A stretch of 64,000 bases of DNA from Clostridium sp. (GTDB taxonomy: Bacteria > Bacillota > Clostridia > Clostridiales > Clostridiaceae): positions 1-64,000 of the forward strand of contig JARLHR010000009.1 of NCBI GenBank assembly GCA_031292145.1, in the 5' to 3' direction. Below the pieces are notes generated by a model. The model made no database searches. It saw nothing but the letters and a program-made list of their open reading frames with translations, and had not been told where the DNA came from. A program made the position numbers and the translations under genes. Below, in pieces: positions 17,692-26,427 of the stretch; position 1 is the first letter of the stretch, and every line of letters starts with the position of its first letter.

Positions 17692-18537
17692 ATGGAAAGT
17701 GGAAAATTATATTTAGTACCTACACCCATTGGAAATTTGAAAGATATTACTTTAAGGGCGTTAGAAACGTTACGAGAAGTTGATATTATTGCAGCAGAAG
17801 ATACTAGGCAAACACTAAAATTATTAAATCATTTTGAAATAAAAAAATCTTTAATAAGTTATCATAAATTCAATGAACAAAATAAGAGTGATACAATTAT
17901 AAATTTACTCATAGAGGGAAAAGATGTTGCTGTAGTATCAGATGCTGGAACACCAGGAATATCAGATCCGGGGAGTGTTATAGTTGAAAGGTGTATAAAA
18001 GAAAACATTCATTTTGAGGTACTTCCAGGGGCAACGGCAATAACTACAGCATTAGTTTATTCTGGATTGGACACAACAAAGTTTTTGTTCAGAGGTTTTT
18101 TGCCTAGAGAAAATAAAGAGCGTAAAAATATAACAAAGGAACTTTTGCAAAGTCAGGAAACTATTATATTTTATGAAGCACCACATAGATTAATAGATAC
18201 ATTAACATTTTTATTAGAGACATTTGGAGATAGAAGAATTGCAGTATGTAGAGAATTGACTAAGATATATGAAGAAATATATAGAGGTGCTCTAAAAGAA
18301 GCGGTGGAATATTTTGTGGAAAATAAACCAAGAGGTGAATTTGTACTTGTATTAGAAGGTAAAAAACTTGAAGAAATAAAAGAAGAACAAAGAGATACGT
18401 GGATTAATTTATCAATTGAAGAACACATACTTAAGTATATAAATAAGGGAATAAATAAGAAAGAAGCAATAAAAATTGTAGCAAAAGAAAGAGAAATTCC
18501 TAAGAGTGAGGTATATAAGTTTTCAACGGAAATTTAG
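17692..18537 (+). CDS. rsmI: 16S rRNA (cytidine1402-2'-O)-methyltransferase
   Basis: A 281-residue tetrapyrrole-methylase-fold enzyme that 2'-O-methylates C1402 in the ribosomal decoding centre. Hallmarks are VPTPIGNLKDITLRALE at the N-terminus, AEDTRQT, VSDAGTPGISDPG (SAM loop) and LPGATAITTALVYSG. The C-terminal helical part (KKEAIKIVAKEREIPKSEVY) is the usual RsmI tail. It is in an operon with the preceding tRNA methyltransferase, and GGAGGAAGTA in that gene's last codons is its ribosome-binding site. Confidence 0.96.
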   Translation: MESGKLYLVPTPIGNLKDITLRALETLREVDIIAAEDTRQTLKLLNHFEIKKSLISYHKFNEQNKSDTIINLLIEGKDVAVVSDAGTPGISDPGSVIVERCIKENIHFEVLPGATAITTALVYSGLDTTKFLFRGFLPRENKERKNITKELLQSQETIIFYEAPHRLIDTLTFLLETFGDRRIAVCRELTKIYEEIYRGALKEAVEYFVENKPRGEFVLVLEGKKLEEIKEEQRDTWINLSIEEHILKYINKGINKKEAIKIVAKEREIPKSEVYKFSTEI

Positions 18538-18587
18538 TGTATAGATAAACAACACATAAGTCTGAGTCTTGCTTTGGATATCTATAG

Positions 18588-18645
18588 ACATCTAAAAAGA
18601 TAGACTATCCTCAATATGGCTGGGATAGTCTATCTTTTTAGATGT
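18588..18645. terminator. 23-bp perfect hairpin between rsmI and abrB
   Basis: The arms 18588-18610 and 18623-18645 are fully complementary (core GATAGACTATCC / GGATAGTCTATC with flanking A5 and T5) around a 12-base loop. It separates convergent genes and can terminate both. The bases just before it (18541-18553) resemble the TATAGATAAACA end of family B. Confidence 0.75.
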
Positions 18646-18682
18646 ATTTGATAATACAGAAATTATTTATGTAAAATAAATA

Positions 18683-18928
18683 TTATCTATTATTTTTTAT
18701 TTCGTCTAGGCATTTTGTACAAATGTTTTTGCCTCTATAGTTTATTACATCTCTTGCATCTCCGCAGAAAATACAAGCAGGTTCATATTTCTTTAAGATG
18801 ATTTGCTCTCCATCTACATAAATTTCTAATGCATCTTTTTCAGCAATATCTAAAGTTCTTCTAAGTTCTATAGGAATAACTATTCTTCCTAATTCGTCTA
18901 CTCTTCTTACTACACCTGTTGATTTCAT
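18683..18928 (-). CDS. abrB: AbrB-family transition-state regulator with zinc-finger tail
   Basis: 81 residues. The N-terminal swapped-hairpin DNA-binding domain (1-50) is near-canonical AbrB: STGVVRRVDELGRIVIPIEL followed by RRTLDI. The C-terminus differs from B. subtilis AbrB, having CIFCG and ICTKC, a four-cysteine zinc-binding pattern typical of clostridial AbrB proteins. By family it represses post-exponential genes (sporulation, solvent formation in solventogenic clostridia). GAGGAGGAA lies before the ATG. The promoter and a perfect Spo0A box lie immediately upstream, matching the Spo0A-represses-abrB arrangement. Confidence 0.93.
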   Translation of the reverse strand: MKSTGVVRRVDELGRIVIPIELRRTLDIAEKDALEIYVDGEQIILKKYEPACIFCGDARDVINYRGKNICTKCLDEIKNNR

Positions 18929-18952
18929 AAAAAATTCCTCCTCATTCCATTA

Positions 18953-19000
18953 TTCGACATACTACTATGATATATTACCAAGGATGTAATATAAAGTCAA
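18953..19000 (-). promoter_or_regulatory. abrB promoter with downstream Spo0A box
   Basis: On the minus strand: TTGACT (18995-19000), a 17-base spacer and TAATAT (18972-18977). The 0A-box core TGTCGAA (18953-18959) follows about +6 to +12 from the expected start site. Spo0A~P bound there would block transcription, as known for B. subtilis abrB. Confidence 0.65.
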
Positions 19001-19422
19001 TGAATTTTTTTATTATATTTATAAGAAATTACAAATTTCAACTTTAATAAACATCTTAACTAAAATATACTACCATATTTTAGAAAAGTCAAGAGGATTT
19101 ATTTGCCAGTTTTTAATGTTAGTTTAAAAAAAGCAAGTTGTCTAAAGTTATCTTACATCAACGTTTAATGCGGTATTTAGAATATCTAATAACAAAATTA
19201 TTTTCCAATTTAAAAGAAGAAATTTACAAAAAAAAGTATATGAGTAATATATAGGATTTTTTGCGGAAACACAGAGACTTGAGACAATAATGTCGATTAA
19301 TTACATAAATTAGATATTTTTCAGATATGTATATTATAACTATAAGGACATCAGTATAATAATATTATCGTGAGTGTAGCATATTATAAATCAAAAATTT
19401 ACATCATAATGTTTGGAATAAC
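19001..19422. other. Gap between divergent abrB and the DUF1836 gene
   Basis: About 420 bases of AT-rich DNA between two divergent regulators. A TGTCGAT near 19289 is one base off a Spo0A box. No ORF with a ribosome-binding site, repeat or strong hairpin is visible. Confidence 0.35.
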
Positions 19423-19451
19423 TTGTAACAAGTTCATAAGTACTATATAAT
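19421..19451 (+). promoter_or_regulatory. Promoter of the DUF1836 gene with palindromic operator
   Basis: TTGTAA (19423-19428), a 17-base spacer and TATAAT (19446-19451). The perfect palindrome ACTTGT-A-ACAAGT (19421-19433) covers the -35 box, a typical repressor position. The downstream gene itself encodes a putative DNA-binding protein, so autoregulation is possible. Confidence 0.5.
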
Positions 19452-19489
19452 GTATATGTATAGATAAGGGAAAGAACAGGTGTATAATA

Positions 19490-20080
19490 ATGAATAAAAG
19501 TTTCGATTCAAATTATATAAAAGGATTAGTAGAGGAAATTTCTTGGAATAGTTTAATTTCATATGAGGATTTTCCAAAATATAATTTGTTTTTATCACAA
19601 GTAATAGATTATCTAAATGATAAATTTGTAGATGAGAAATTTACTAATAATATAGTACAAAATTATACTAAGAGTGAAGTTATAACTAAACCTGAAGATG
19701 GAAAAAAGAGAGGATATACTAAAGCGCACCTAATACAGTTAGTATTACTGGGGTACATGAGACCTGTCTTAACAACGGAGGAAATAAAAAAGGTATTTAG
19801 ACTTGCTTTCAATGATATTAATGATAGGAATGATGATATATTATCATGGGAAGAAACTTATAAAACTTTTATACAAATACAGAAGGAAAGTTTTGACAAT
19901 AGCTTGATTGCATCCTTGACAAATGAAGAAAAATTTGATGAAATAATAAAAACTTTTGACTTAAAAGATAAGGATAAAGAAAGAATAAAAATCTTTTTAT
20001 TAGTTTTATCTTTAATAGCAGAAGCAAGTGTTATAAAAAAGTTAGTTCAAAAAATAGTCAATGAGTATGAAACAGAGTAG
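19490..20080 (+). CDS. DUF1836-type protein, putative DNA-binding regulator
   Basis: A 196-residue soluble protein. The central part (YTKSEVITKPEDGKKRGYTK, AHLIQLVLLGYM, RPVLTTEEIKKVF) matches my recollection of the DUF1836 family, clostridial and bacillar proteins with a MerR-like helix-turn-helix. No membrane segment is present. The family has no assigned target; regulation is inferred from the fold. An AGGTG sequence lies ahead of the ATG, and the upstream promoter carries a palindrome. It is a single gene followed by a 25-bp hairpin. Confidence 0.7.
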   Translation: MNKSFDSNYIKGLVEEISWNSLISYEDFPKYNLFLSQVIDYLNDKFVDEKFTNNIVQNYTKSEVITKPEDGKKRGYTKAHLIQLVLLGYMRPVLTTEEIKKVFRLAFNDINDRNDDILSWEETYKTFIQIQKESFDNSLIASLTNEEKFDEIIKTFDLKDKDKERIKIFLLVLSLIAEASVIKKLVQKIVNEYETE

Positions 20081-20181
20081 TTAGATAAGTCTGTAATAAG
20101 TAACATAATTTGACTAATAGAAATAGATTAAATAAAATGAAAAAGTAAGGCAAAGATGTAATGTATATTGTGTCGTAAGAT

Positions 20182-20236
20182 AAATTCAACTAAATTCAGG
20201 TGGAATATAAAATTCCGCCTGAATTTAGTTGAATTT
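20182..20236 (+). terminator. 25-bp hairpin, related to a module inside a family A repeat
   Basis: The arms 20182-20206 and 20212-20236 pair throughout with one G-T (AACTAAATTCAGG / CCTGAATTTAGTT) and run into TTTTAAG. It lies 100 bases past the DUF1836 stop. A close copy is found at 31042-31090 within a larger repeat, so it is also a mobile or duplicated module. Confidence 0.65.
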
Positions 20237-20410
20237 TAAGTCATTTGGGCAATATATTTGTTTTATAGCCGGGTTAGAAAAAAGATTACTAAACATGAAA
20301 CGATATATATTAGAATATTGAATCGTAAGATAATTAGAGGTGATTTTATTTTTAATAGAGTTTTTATATTTTGACAAGTTATATGATGTATATTTGAAGA
20401 GGAAATAATC

Positions 20411-22696
20411 ATGGATAAAATTATTATAAGAGAATCTGTAAGAAATTTAGTTGAATTTTGCTTAAAAAAAGGTGATATAGATAATAGATTTTCTGGAAGC
20501 GGTAGAGCTGTAGAAGGTACAAAAGCACATCAAAAACTTCAAGATGACAATGGGAAGGTTTATGAAAATTATCAAAAGGAAGTATATTTAACCCACGAAT
20601 TTGAAATGAATCAAAGTTTAATAAATATTGAGGGCAGAGCCGATGGAATTATAATACAAGAAGATAGAATAATAATTGAGGAGATTAAATCTACATATAG
20701 AAATTTTGCATATATAGATGATTCAAATGAAGTACATTGGGCACAAGCAAAAGTATACGCATTAATTTATGCTAAACAAAATAGACTTAGTGAGTTAAAT
20801 ATAAGATTATCTTATATGCAGCTTGAAACAAATGAAGTTAAAAGTTTTGAGAAAAAATTTTCTTTAGATGAATTAGAAAAGTTTGTGTTGAATTTATTAG
20901 AGGCTTATGAGAGTTTTAGTATTTTAATATATGAAAAAAGAGATAGTAGAAATGAATCTATAAAGTGTCTTGAATTTCCCTTCGAAAAATATAGAGAAGG
21001 CCAAAGAAAATTAATTAATACATCATATTACACCATAAAAGAAAAAGAAATGTTATTCACTCAAGCACCAACGGGAATAGGTAAGACAATATCAACGATA
21101 TTTCCATCAGTAAAGGCCTTAGGAGAAGGTATTGGGGATAAAATTATATATTTGACAGCTAAGACTATAAATAGGCAGGTTGCAGAAGATACTTTTGAGA
21201 GGTTAAGGCAAGGCGGTTTGAAATTTAAAAGTATTGTAATTACTGCAAAGGAAAAAATGTGCATTAATCAAAATTTCGATTGTAATCCTGAAAATTGCAT
21301 ATATGCAAAAGATTATTATAGTAAAGTAAAAAATGCAATATTATATATTATTGAGAACGAAGATAGAATTTCCTCGGAAATATTGAAAAAATATGCTGAA
21401 AAATATGAAATATGTCCATTTGAACTCTCTTTAGATTTAAGCATTTATTGTGACGGAATTATAGGGGATTACAACTATGTCTTTGATCCGAGAGTATCTT
21501 TAACAAGAATACTAGAGAGTAAAGGAAATATAGTTCTTATTGATGAAGCACATAATCTAATTGATAGATCTAGAAATATGTATTCAGCATCTTTGTCAAA
21601 AAGTAAAATAATGACATGCAGAAAAATAGTTAAAGGTAAACTTGGTAAATTACATTCGATTTTAGGCAAAATTAATGATTATTTTATTGATTTGAGAAAT
21701 GAATGTGATAATAAAGGTGTGGAATGGTTCTATGAAACAGAGTCACCAAAAGATTTAAATAAACATTTACAAATTTATTTGAGAGAAAGTGAAGAAATTT
21801 TAGTAAGAGGAAATAAATTTGATGGATATGGAGAAATACTGCAACTTTACTTTGATATAAATGCTTTTATTTCTACTACTCAGCTATATGATGAAAATTA
21901 TAGAACATGTATTGAAAAGGAATCTCAAGATATTAGAATTATATTATATTGTGTAAATCCGTCAAAAAACTTAAAAGAATATTTATCAAAATGTTATTCG
22001 GTGATTTTCTTCTCGGCAACCATATCACCAATAATATATTATGTTAGTATGCTTGGAGGAATGGATGAAACATATAGATTAAAACTTCCATCACCATTCA
22101 AAAAGGAAAATTTAAAGGTGTATTTAAGTTCTATTAACATTAGATATAAATATAGGGAAAAAACATTAGAATCAGTAAAAAATAAAATTTATAGTTTTAT
22201 AAGTGAACAAATAGGAAATTATATGATTTTTTCACCATCATATGCGTATATGGAGTCATTATATAATGAGATTAGTAAAACACCAATAGACGGATTTGAG
22301 CTTATAAAACAAAAGCAAAATATGAGTGAAGAGGAAAAAACAGAATTTTTAGCTAAGTTTAAAAATAATAATAACTTGTTAATGTTTTGCGTACTTGGTG
22401 GTATGTTTTCTGAAGGGATAGATCTACCCGGAGAGCAATTGATAGGAAGCATAATAATTGGTGTGGGATATCCGATGATATCAATGAATAATGAAGTGAT
22501 AAAGGATTTTTACAAAGAAAATGGTTATGATTATGCGTATGTGTTTCCAGGTATAAATAAAGTTCAACAGGCTGTAGGCAGAATAATAAGAACTGAAAAT
22601 GATAAAGGAAGGGCTTTGCTTATTGATGATAGATATATCACAAACAAATACAAAATGCTGTTACCAAATGAATGGTATCCTATCCATAAGTATTAA
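20411..22696 (+). CDS. PD-(D/E)XK nuclease fused to a Rad3/DinG-type helicase
   Basis: 761 residues. The N-terminal part (about 35-125) has the Cas4/RecB-like nuclease signature EGTKAH, then GRADG (Asp78) and IEEIKST (Glu91, Lys93). The C-terminal superfamily 2 helicase has Walker A APTGIGKT (219-226) and DEAH (378-381). Between the two boxes lie cysteines at 284, 291, 296 and 335 (plus 347), in the position of the XPD/DinG iron-sulfur cluster. Motif V/VI is GGMFSEGIDL and QAVGRIIRTENDKG. It should unwind and cut DNA 5'-3' in repair, though the pathway is not known. AGAGGAAATAATC precedes the ATG. It is a lone gene. Confidence 0.88.
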   Translation: MDKIIIRESVRNLVEFCLKKGDIDNRFSGSGRAVEGTKAHQKLQDDNGKVYENYQKEVYLTHEFEMNQSLINIEGRADGIIIQEDRIIIEEIKSTYRNFAYIDDSNEVHWAQAKVYALIYAKQNRLSELNIRLSYMQLETNEVKSFEKKFSLDELEKFVLNLLEAYESFSILIYEKRDSRNESIKCLEFPFEKYREGQRKLINTSYYTIKEKEMLFTQAPTGIGKTISTIFPSVKALGEGIGDKIIYLTAKTINRQVAEDTFERLRQGGLKFKSIVITAKEKMCINQNFDCNPENCIYAKDYYSKVKNAILYIIENEDRISSEILKKYAEKYEICPFELSLDLSIYCDGIIGDYNYVFDPRVSLTRILESKGNIVLIDEAHNLIDRSRNMYSASLSKSKIMTCRKIVKGKLGKLHSILGKINDYFIDLRNECDNKGVEWFYETESPKDLNKHLQIYLRESEEILVRGNKFDGYGEILQLYFDINAFISTTQLYDENYRTCIEKESQDIRIILYCVNPSKNLKEYLSKCYSVIFFSATISPIIYYVSMLGGMDETYRLKLPSPFKKENLKVYLSSINIRYKYREKTLESVKNKIYSFISEQIGNYMIFSPSYAYMESLYNEISKTPIDGFELIKQKQNMSEEEKTEFLAKFKNNNNLLMFCVLGGMFSEGIDLPGEQLIGSIIIGVGYPMISMNNEVIKDFYKENGYDYAYVFPGINKVQQAVGRIIRTENDKGRALLIDDRYITNKYKMLLPNEWYPIHKY

Positions 22697-22811
22697 TATA
22701 ACTAATTATTGTACGTTGTTAATTAAAAATAAGTATGTTAAAATATTCATGTTAGTTTTAAAAAATATATATTAAGATAAAATTTTTGTGTAGAATTAAG
22801 GAGCGAGGGAA

Positions 22812-23993
22812 ATGAATATTCCATTAATTGATTTAAAAGCTCAATATAAATCTATTTCTGAAGATTTAGATAGAGTAACTAAAGAAGTGCTTTCTTCTGC
22901 AAATTACATTATGGGCAAGAATGTGACAGAATTTGAAAGAGAATTTGCAGAATATATCGGGGTTAAGCATGCAATCTCGGTAGGAAATGGAACAGATGCA
23001 TTAGTTATTGCATTAAAATCTTTAGGAATAGGAAGTGGAGATGAAGTAATAACTTCTACATTTACTTATTTCGCTTCAGCAGAGGCTATTTCAGCAGTTG
23101 GTGCAACTCCTGTTTTTATTGATGTGGAAAAAGAAACGTTTAATATAGACCCGGCTAAAATAGAAGAAAGAATTACTAAAAATACAAAGGCTATTATTCC
23201 GGTTCATATCTTTGGTCAAAGTGCTAGAATGGATGAAATAAATACGTTGGCAAAGAAATATGATTTAAAGATAGTAGAAGATGCTGCTCAGGCGGTAGGT
23301 TCAAAATATAAAGGAAAAATGATAGGCGCTTTGGGAGATGCGGCATGTTTTTCATTCTTTCCAACAAAAAATCTTTCATGTGCTGGCGATGGTGGTATGA
23401 TAGTAACCAATGATGATAACATAGCTATAGTAGCAAGAGCTTTAAGAACACACGGAAGTGGGGAAAATGGCCAAAAGGCATTTAATTTTTTAAATAATAT
23501 AAAAGATGAAGTAGAAGTTTCTAAAGATGGAGATGACACTGTATATAACCCTTTAAAATATTATAATTATTTAATTGGATTTAATTCTAGATTGGATGCT
23601 ATTCAAGCAGCAATTTTAAGCGTGAAATTACCGCATTTGGATAGATGGAATGCACGAAGAAGAGAAATCGCTAAGATATATGATGAAAAATTAAAAGGTT
23701 CAAATGTAGTCACACCAATTGTAGACGGAGAAAATGAAACCATATACCATCAATATGTGCTTCAATGTGACAATAGAGAAGTGATGTTAACAAAGCTTAA
23801 AGAAAAAGGAATAGCAACTGGAGTTTATTATCCAGTTCCATTACATTTACAAAAGGTATATAAAGATCTTGGGTATAAAGAAGGTGATATGCCTGTTTCT
23901 GAATACTTAGCAAATAGAACTTTTGCAATTCCTGTTTATCCAGAGTTAACAGAAGAAGAAATTGAGTATATAATTGAAGGTATTAAAGAATAG
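22812..23993 (+). CDS. DegT/DnrJ/EryC1-family nucleotide-sugar aminotransferase
   Basis: A 393-residue PLP enzyme. VGNGTDALVIALK binds the cofactor phosphate, STFTYFASAEA and VEDAAQAVGSKYKGK (Asp157) follow, and the PLP lysine is Lys186 in FFPTKNLS. It is close to WbpE/WlbC, which transaminates UDP-3-keto-GlcNAcA to make a 3-amino sugar. The next two genes encode matching acetyltransferase and dehydrogenase activities, so it likely acts in a UDP-2,3-diacetamido-uronate type pathway for surface polysaccharide. AAGGAGCGAGGG is before the ATG. Confidence 0.9.
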   Translation: MNIPLIDLKAQYKSISEDLDRVTKEVLSSANYIMGKNVTEFEREFAEYIGVKHAISVGNGTDALVIALKSLGIGSGDEVITSTFTYFASAEAISAVGATPVFIDVEKETFNIDPAKIEERITKNTKAIIPVHIFGQSARMDEINTLAKKYDLKIVEDAAQAVGSKYKGKMIGALGDAACFSFFPTKNLSCAGDGGMIVTNDDNIAIVARALRTHGSGENGQKAFNFLNNIKDEVEVSKDGDDTVYNPLKYYNYLIGFNSRLDAIQAAILSVKLPHLDRWNARRREIAKIYDEKLKGSNVVTPIVDGENETIYHQYVLQCDNREVMLTKLKEKGIATGVYYPVPLHLQKVYKDLGYKEGDMPVSEYLANRTFAIPVYPELTEEEIEYIIEGIKE

Positions 23994-24059
23994 AAATATA
24001 ATTTAGTAATTAAATTGATAAGGCTTAATAAAATATATTTTAAGATGTGAGGATTATTT

Positions 24060-24632
24060 ATGGATAAGGATTATTTTGTACATGGATCTAGCTATGTAGA
24101 TGATAATGTAAGAATAGGATCTGGAACAAAGGTATGGCATTTTTCTCACGTTATGAGTAATAGCGAAATAGGAGAAAAGTGTAATATAGGACAAAATGTT
24201 GTAATATCACCAGGTGTAAAGATTGGAAATAGAGTAAAAATACAAAATAATGTGTCAGTTTATACAGGAGTTATCTGCGAAGATGATGTTTTCTTAGGAC
24301 CGTCTTGTGTATTTACCAATGTAGTAAATCCAAGAAGCTTTATTGAAAGAAAGAGTGAATATAAGGAAACTATAATTGGAAAGGGAGCATCAATTGGAGC
24401 TAATGTTACAATTGTATGTGGGCACAATATAGGTAAATATGCATTAGTAGGTGCTGGAGCCGTTGTTACTAAACATATACCTGATTATGCTTTAGTTGTA
24501 GGAAATCCAGCAAGTATATTAGGATACGTATGTAAATGTGGGGAAAAGTTAAAATTTAAAGATGATCATGCAACTTGTAATGTTTGTGGAAAAAAATATA
24601 GCAAAAATAATGAAAAAGTGGAATGTATTTAA
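24060..24632 (+). CDS. Left-handed beta-helix sugar N-acetyltransferase (WbpD/WlbB-like)
   Basis: 190 residues. Hexapeptide repeats run through residues 7-160 (for example VRIGSGTKVWHFSHV, IGEKCNIGQNV, VVISPGVKIG, IGANVTIVCGHNIG). The catalytic-type histidine is in VWHFSHV. The C-terminus adds CKCG and CNVCGKKY, a small zinc ribbon. The family acetylates the 3-amino group of UDP-GlcNAc3NA using acetyl-CoA. It is 66 bases after the aminotransferase and in the same operon. Its stop is directly followed by a family C repeat. Confidence 0.88.
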   Translation: MDKDYFVHGSSYVDDNVRIGSGTKVWHFSHVMSNSEIGEKCNIGQNVVISPGVKIGNRVKIQNNVSVYTGVICEDDVFLGPSCVFTNVVNPRSFIERKSEYKETIIGKGASIGANVTIVCGHNIGKYALVGAGAVVTKHIPDYALVVGNPASILGYVCKCGEKLKFKDDHATCNVCGKKYSKNNEKVECI

Positions 24633-24633
24633 A

Positions 24634-24788
24634 TCAGTTAGGAGTTAAGAGTTAAGAGTTAAGAGTTGTAGATAAAGATTCTAGCGAATTTTTTAAATTA
24701 GTTTAGATAATATAATAACATATTTGGAAAAAATCCTGTAAGAATTTCATTATTAACTGTTAACTATGCACTGTTACCTGTTAACTGA
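24634..24788. repeat. Family C intergenic repeat, copy 1
   Basis: It begins TCAGTTAGGAGTTAAGAG right after the stop of the acetyltransferase and ends CTGTTACCTGTTAACTGA just before the ribosome-binding site of the dehydrogenase gene. The ends are inverted and built from tandem GTTAAGA/GTTAACA heptamers. The interior has no ORF. It occupies the entire space between the two co-directional genes. Confidence 0.7.
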
Positions 24789-24806
24789 AAAAAGTGGAGG
24801 TAAAAG

Positions 24807-26123
24807 ATGTCAACATTAAAACAACAATTATTAGATAGGATAAACAATAAAGCTGCCAAAGTTGGTGTAGTTGGACTTGGATATGTTGGATTACCACTAG
24901 CAGTAGAGAAGGCTAATGCAGGGTATCAAACTATTGGGTTTGATGTTCAAGAACAAAAAGTAAAAATGGTTAATGAAGGACAAAACTATATAGGGGATGT
25001 AGTTGATGAAACATTAAAAAAATTAGTAGAAGCAAAAACTTTGCAAGCGTCTACAGATTTTAGTTTTGTTAAAGATGTGGATACTATCTGTATTTGCGTA
25101 CCTACTCCATTGGATTTATATAAACAACCGGATTTATCATATGTTGTTTCTTCAACAAAAAGTGTTGCTCAGTATCTACATAGAGGCATGCTTGTTATTC
25201 TTGAAAGCACTACTTATCCGGGAACAACAGAAGAAGTTCTTAAGCCAATTTTAGAAGAAAGTGGTCTTAAGTGCGGAGAAGACTTTTTCTTAGCCTTTTC
25301 ACCAGAGAGAGTTGATCCAGGTAATAAGGATTTTAACACTAAAAATACCCCAAAGGTTGTTGGAGGATGTACAGAGGATTGCACTGAAGTTGCAGCGGCA
25401 TTATATAGAAATATATTAGAAGGGGATATACACACAGTATCATCACCAGCTGTAGCTGAAATGGAAAAAATACTAGAAAATACTTTTAGAAATATAAATA
25501 TAGGTTTAGCTAATGAAATGGCTATCTTGTGTAATAGAATGGGAATAGATGTTTGGGAAGTTATTGATGCAGCAAAAACTAAACCATATGGATTTATGCC
25601 GTTTTATCCAGGTCCAGGTCTAGGTGGTCATTGTATTCCTCTTGATCCGTTTTATTTAGAGTGGAAAGCAAAGGAATATGATTATCATACAAGATTAATT
25701 GAAACATCAGGAGAAATCAATGATTCAATGCCTGAATTTGTACTTGATAATGTGATGAAAATTTTAAATAAAAATAAGAAAGCATTAAATGGAGCTAAAG
25801 TTCTTTTGTTGGGTGTAGCATATAAGAATGATATTGATGATTATAGAGAATCACCAGCATTTAAGGTAATAGAACTGTTGGAAAAGAATGGTGCAGATCT
25901 TATGATCAACGATCCATATTGTCCTAAATCTAAATATAAAGATAAAGTTTATAATTCAGTTGATTGGACAGAAGTTATAGATGATTCGGATATTGTTATA
26001 ATCACAACAAACCACAGTTGCTATGATTATGAATCAATTGTAGCTAGATCTAAAGTTGTATATGATACTAGAAATGCAACTAAAAATGTAGTTAATAATA
26101 GGAATAAAATTCATAAATTGTAA
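24807..26123 (+). CDS. UDP-N-acetylglucosamine 6-dehydrogenase (WbpA-like)
   Basis: A 438-residue UDP-Glc/GlcNAc dehydrogenase. The NAD motif is GVVGLGYVGLPLA (residues 20-32), with ESTTYPGTTEE and AFSPERVDPGN. The catalytic Cys276 is in GLGGHCIPLDP, and the C-terminal UDP-binding domain has LLLGVAYKNDIDDYRESPA. These features fit the WbpA/TviB group that oxidises UDP-GlcNAc to the uronic acid, the first step before aminotransfer and acetylation by the two genes upstream. The 3-dehydrogenase step (WbpB) is not encoded nearby. GTGGAGGTA is before the ATG, and a terminator-like hairpin follows the stop. Confidence 0.91.
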   Translation: MSTLKQQLLDRINNKAAKVGVVGLGYVGLPLAVEKANAGYQTIGFDVQEQKVKMVNEGQNYIGDVVDETLKKLVEAKTLQASTDFSFVKDVDTICICVPTPLDLYKQPDLSYVVSSTKSVAQYLHRGMLVILESTTYPGTTEEVLKPILEESGLKCGEDFFLAFSPERVDPGNKDFNTKNTPKVVGGCTEDCTEVAAALYRNILEGDIHTVSSPAVAEMEKILENTFRNINIGLANEMAILCNRMGIDVWEVIDAAKTKPYGFMPFYPGPGLGGHCIPLDPFYLEWKAKEYDYHTRLIETSGEINDSMPEFVLDNVMKILNKNKKALNGAKVLLLGVAYKNDIDDYRESPAFKVIELLEKNGADLMINDPYCPKSKYKDKVYNSVDWTEVIDDSDIVIITTNHSCYDYESIVARSKVVYDTRNATKNVVNNRNKIHKL

Positions 26124-26142
26124 GAACGGGTTAAATAAATGG

Positions 26143-26181
26143 GGTATATTCGTAAATTTTTAATTTAGGAATATACCTTTC
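26143..26181 (+). terminator. Terminator after the nucleotide-sugar gene set
   Basis: GGTATATTC (26143-26151) pairs with GAATATACC (26169-26177), followed by TTTCTATTT. It lies 20 bases after the stop. Confidence 0.6.
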
Positions 26182-26294
26182 TATTTCACTTAATATAACT
26201 TCTATTGTCAATATGGGACCTTGTATTGAAGCACATTTACTATTTGGAACTAATTACAAAAGTGAAATTTTTTATAAACAGGGTGTATGATTTA

Positions 26295-26323
26295 TTGACA
26301 CTAATGAGAATGAATAATATTAT
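26295..26323 (+). promoter_or_regulatory. Promoter of the dlt genes
   Basis: TTGACA (26295-26300), a 17-base spacer and TATTAT (26318-26323). The leader to the dltD ATG is about 100 bases and has no obvious regulatory structure. Confidence 0.7.
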
Positions 26324-26427
26324 AAATATAGGATAATTTACTTTATCGTGAAGTAAATTTAATTAGGTAAATTAATGAATTTTGATAATTTAAGTTAGTA
26401 ATTTGACGACAAAGAGGTTGTTACGTA

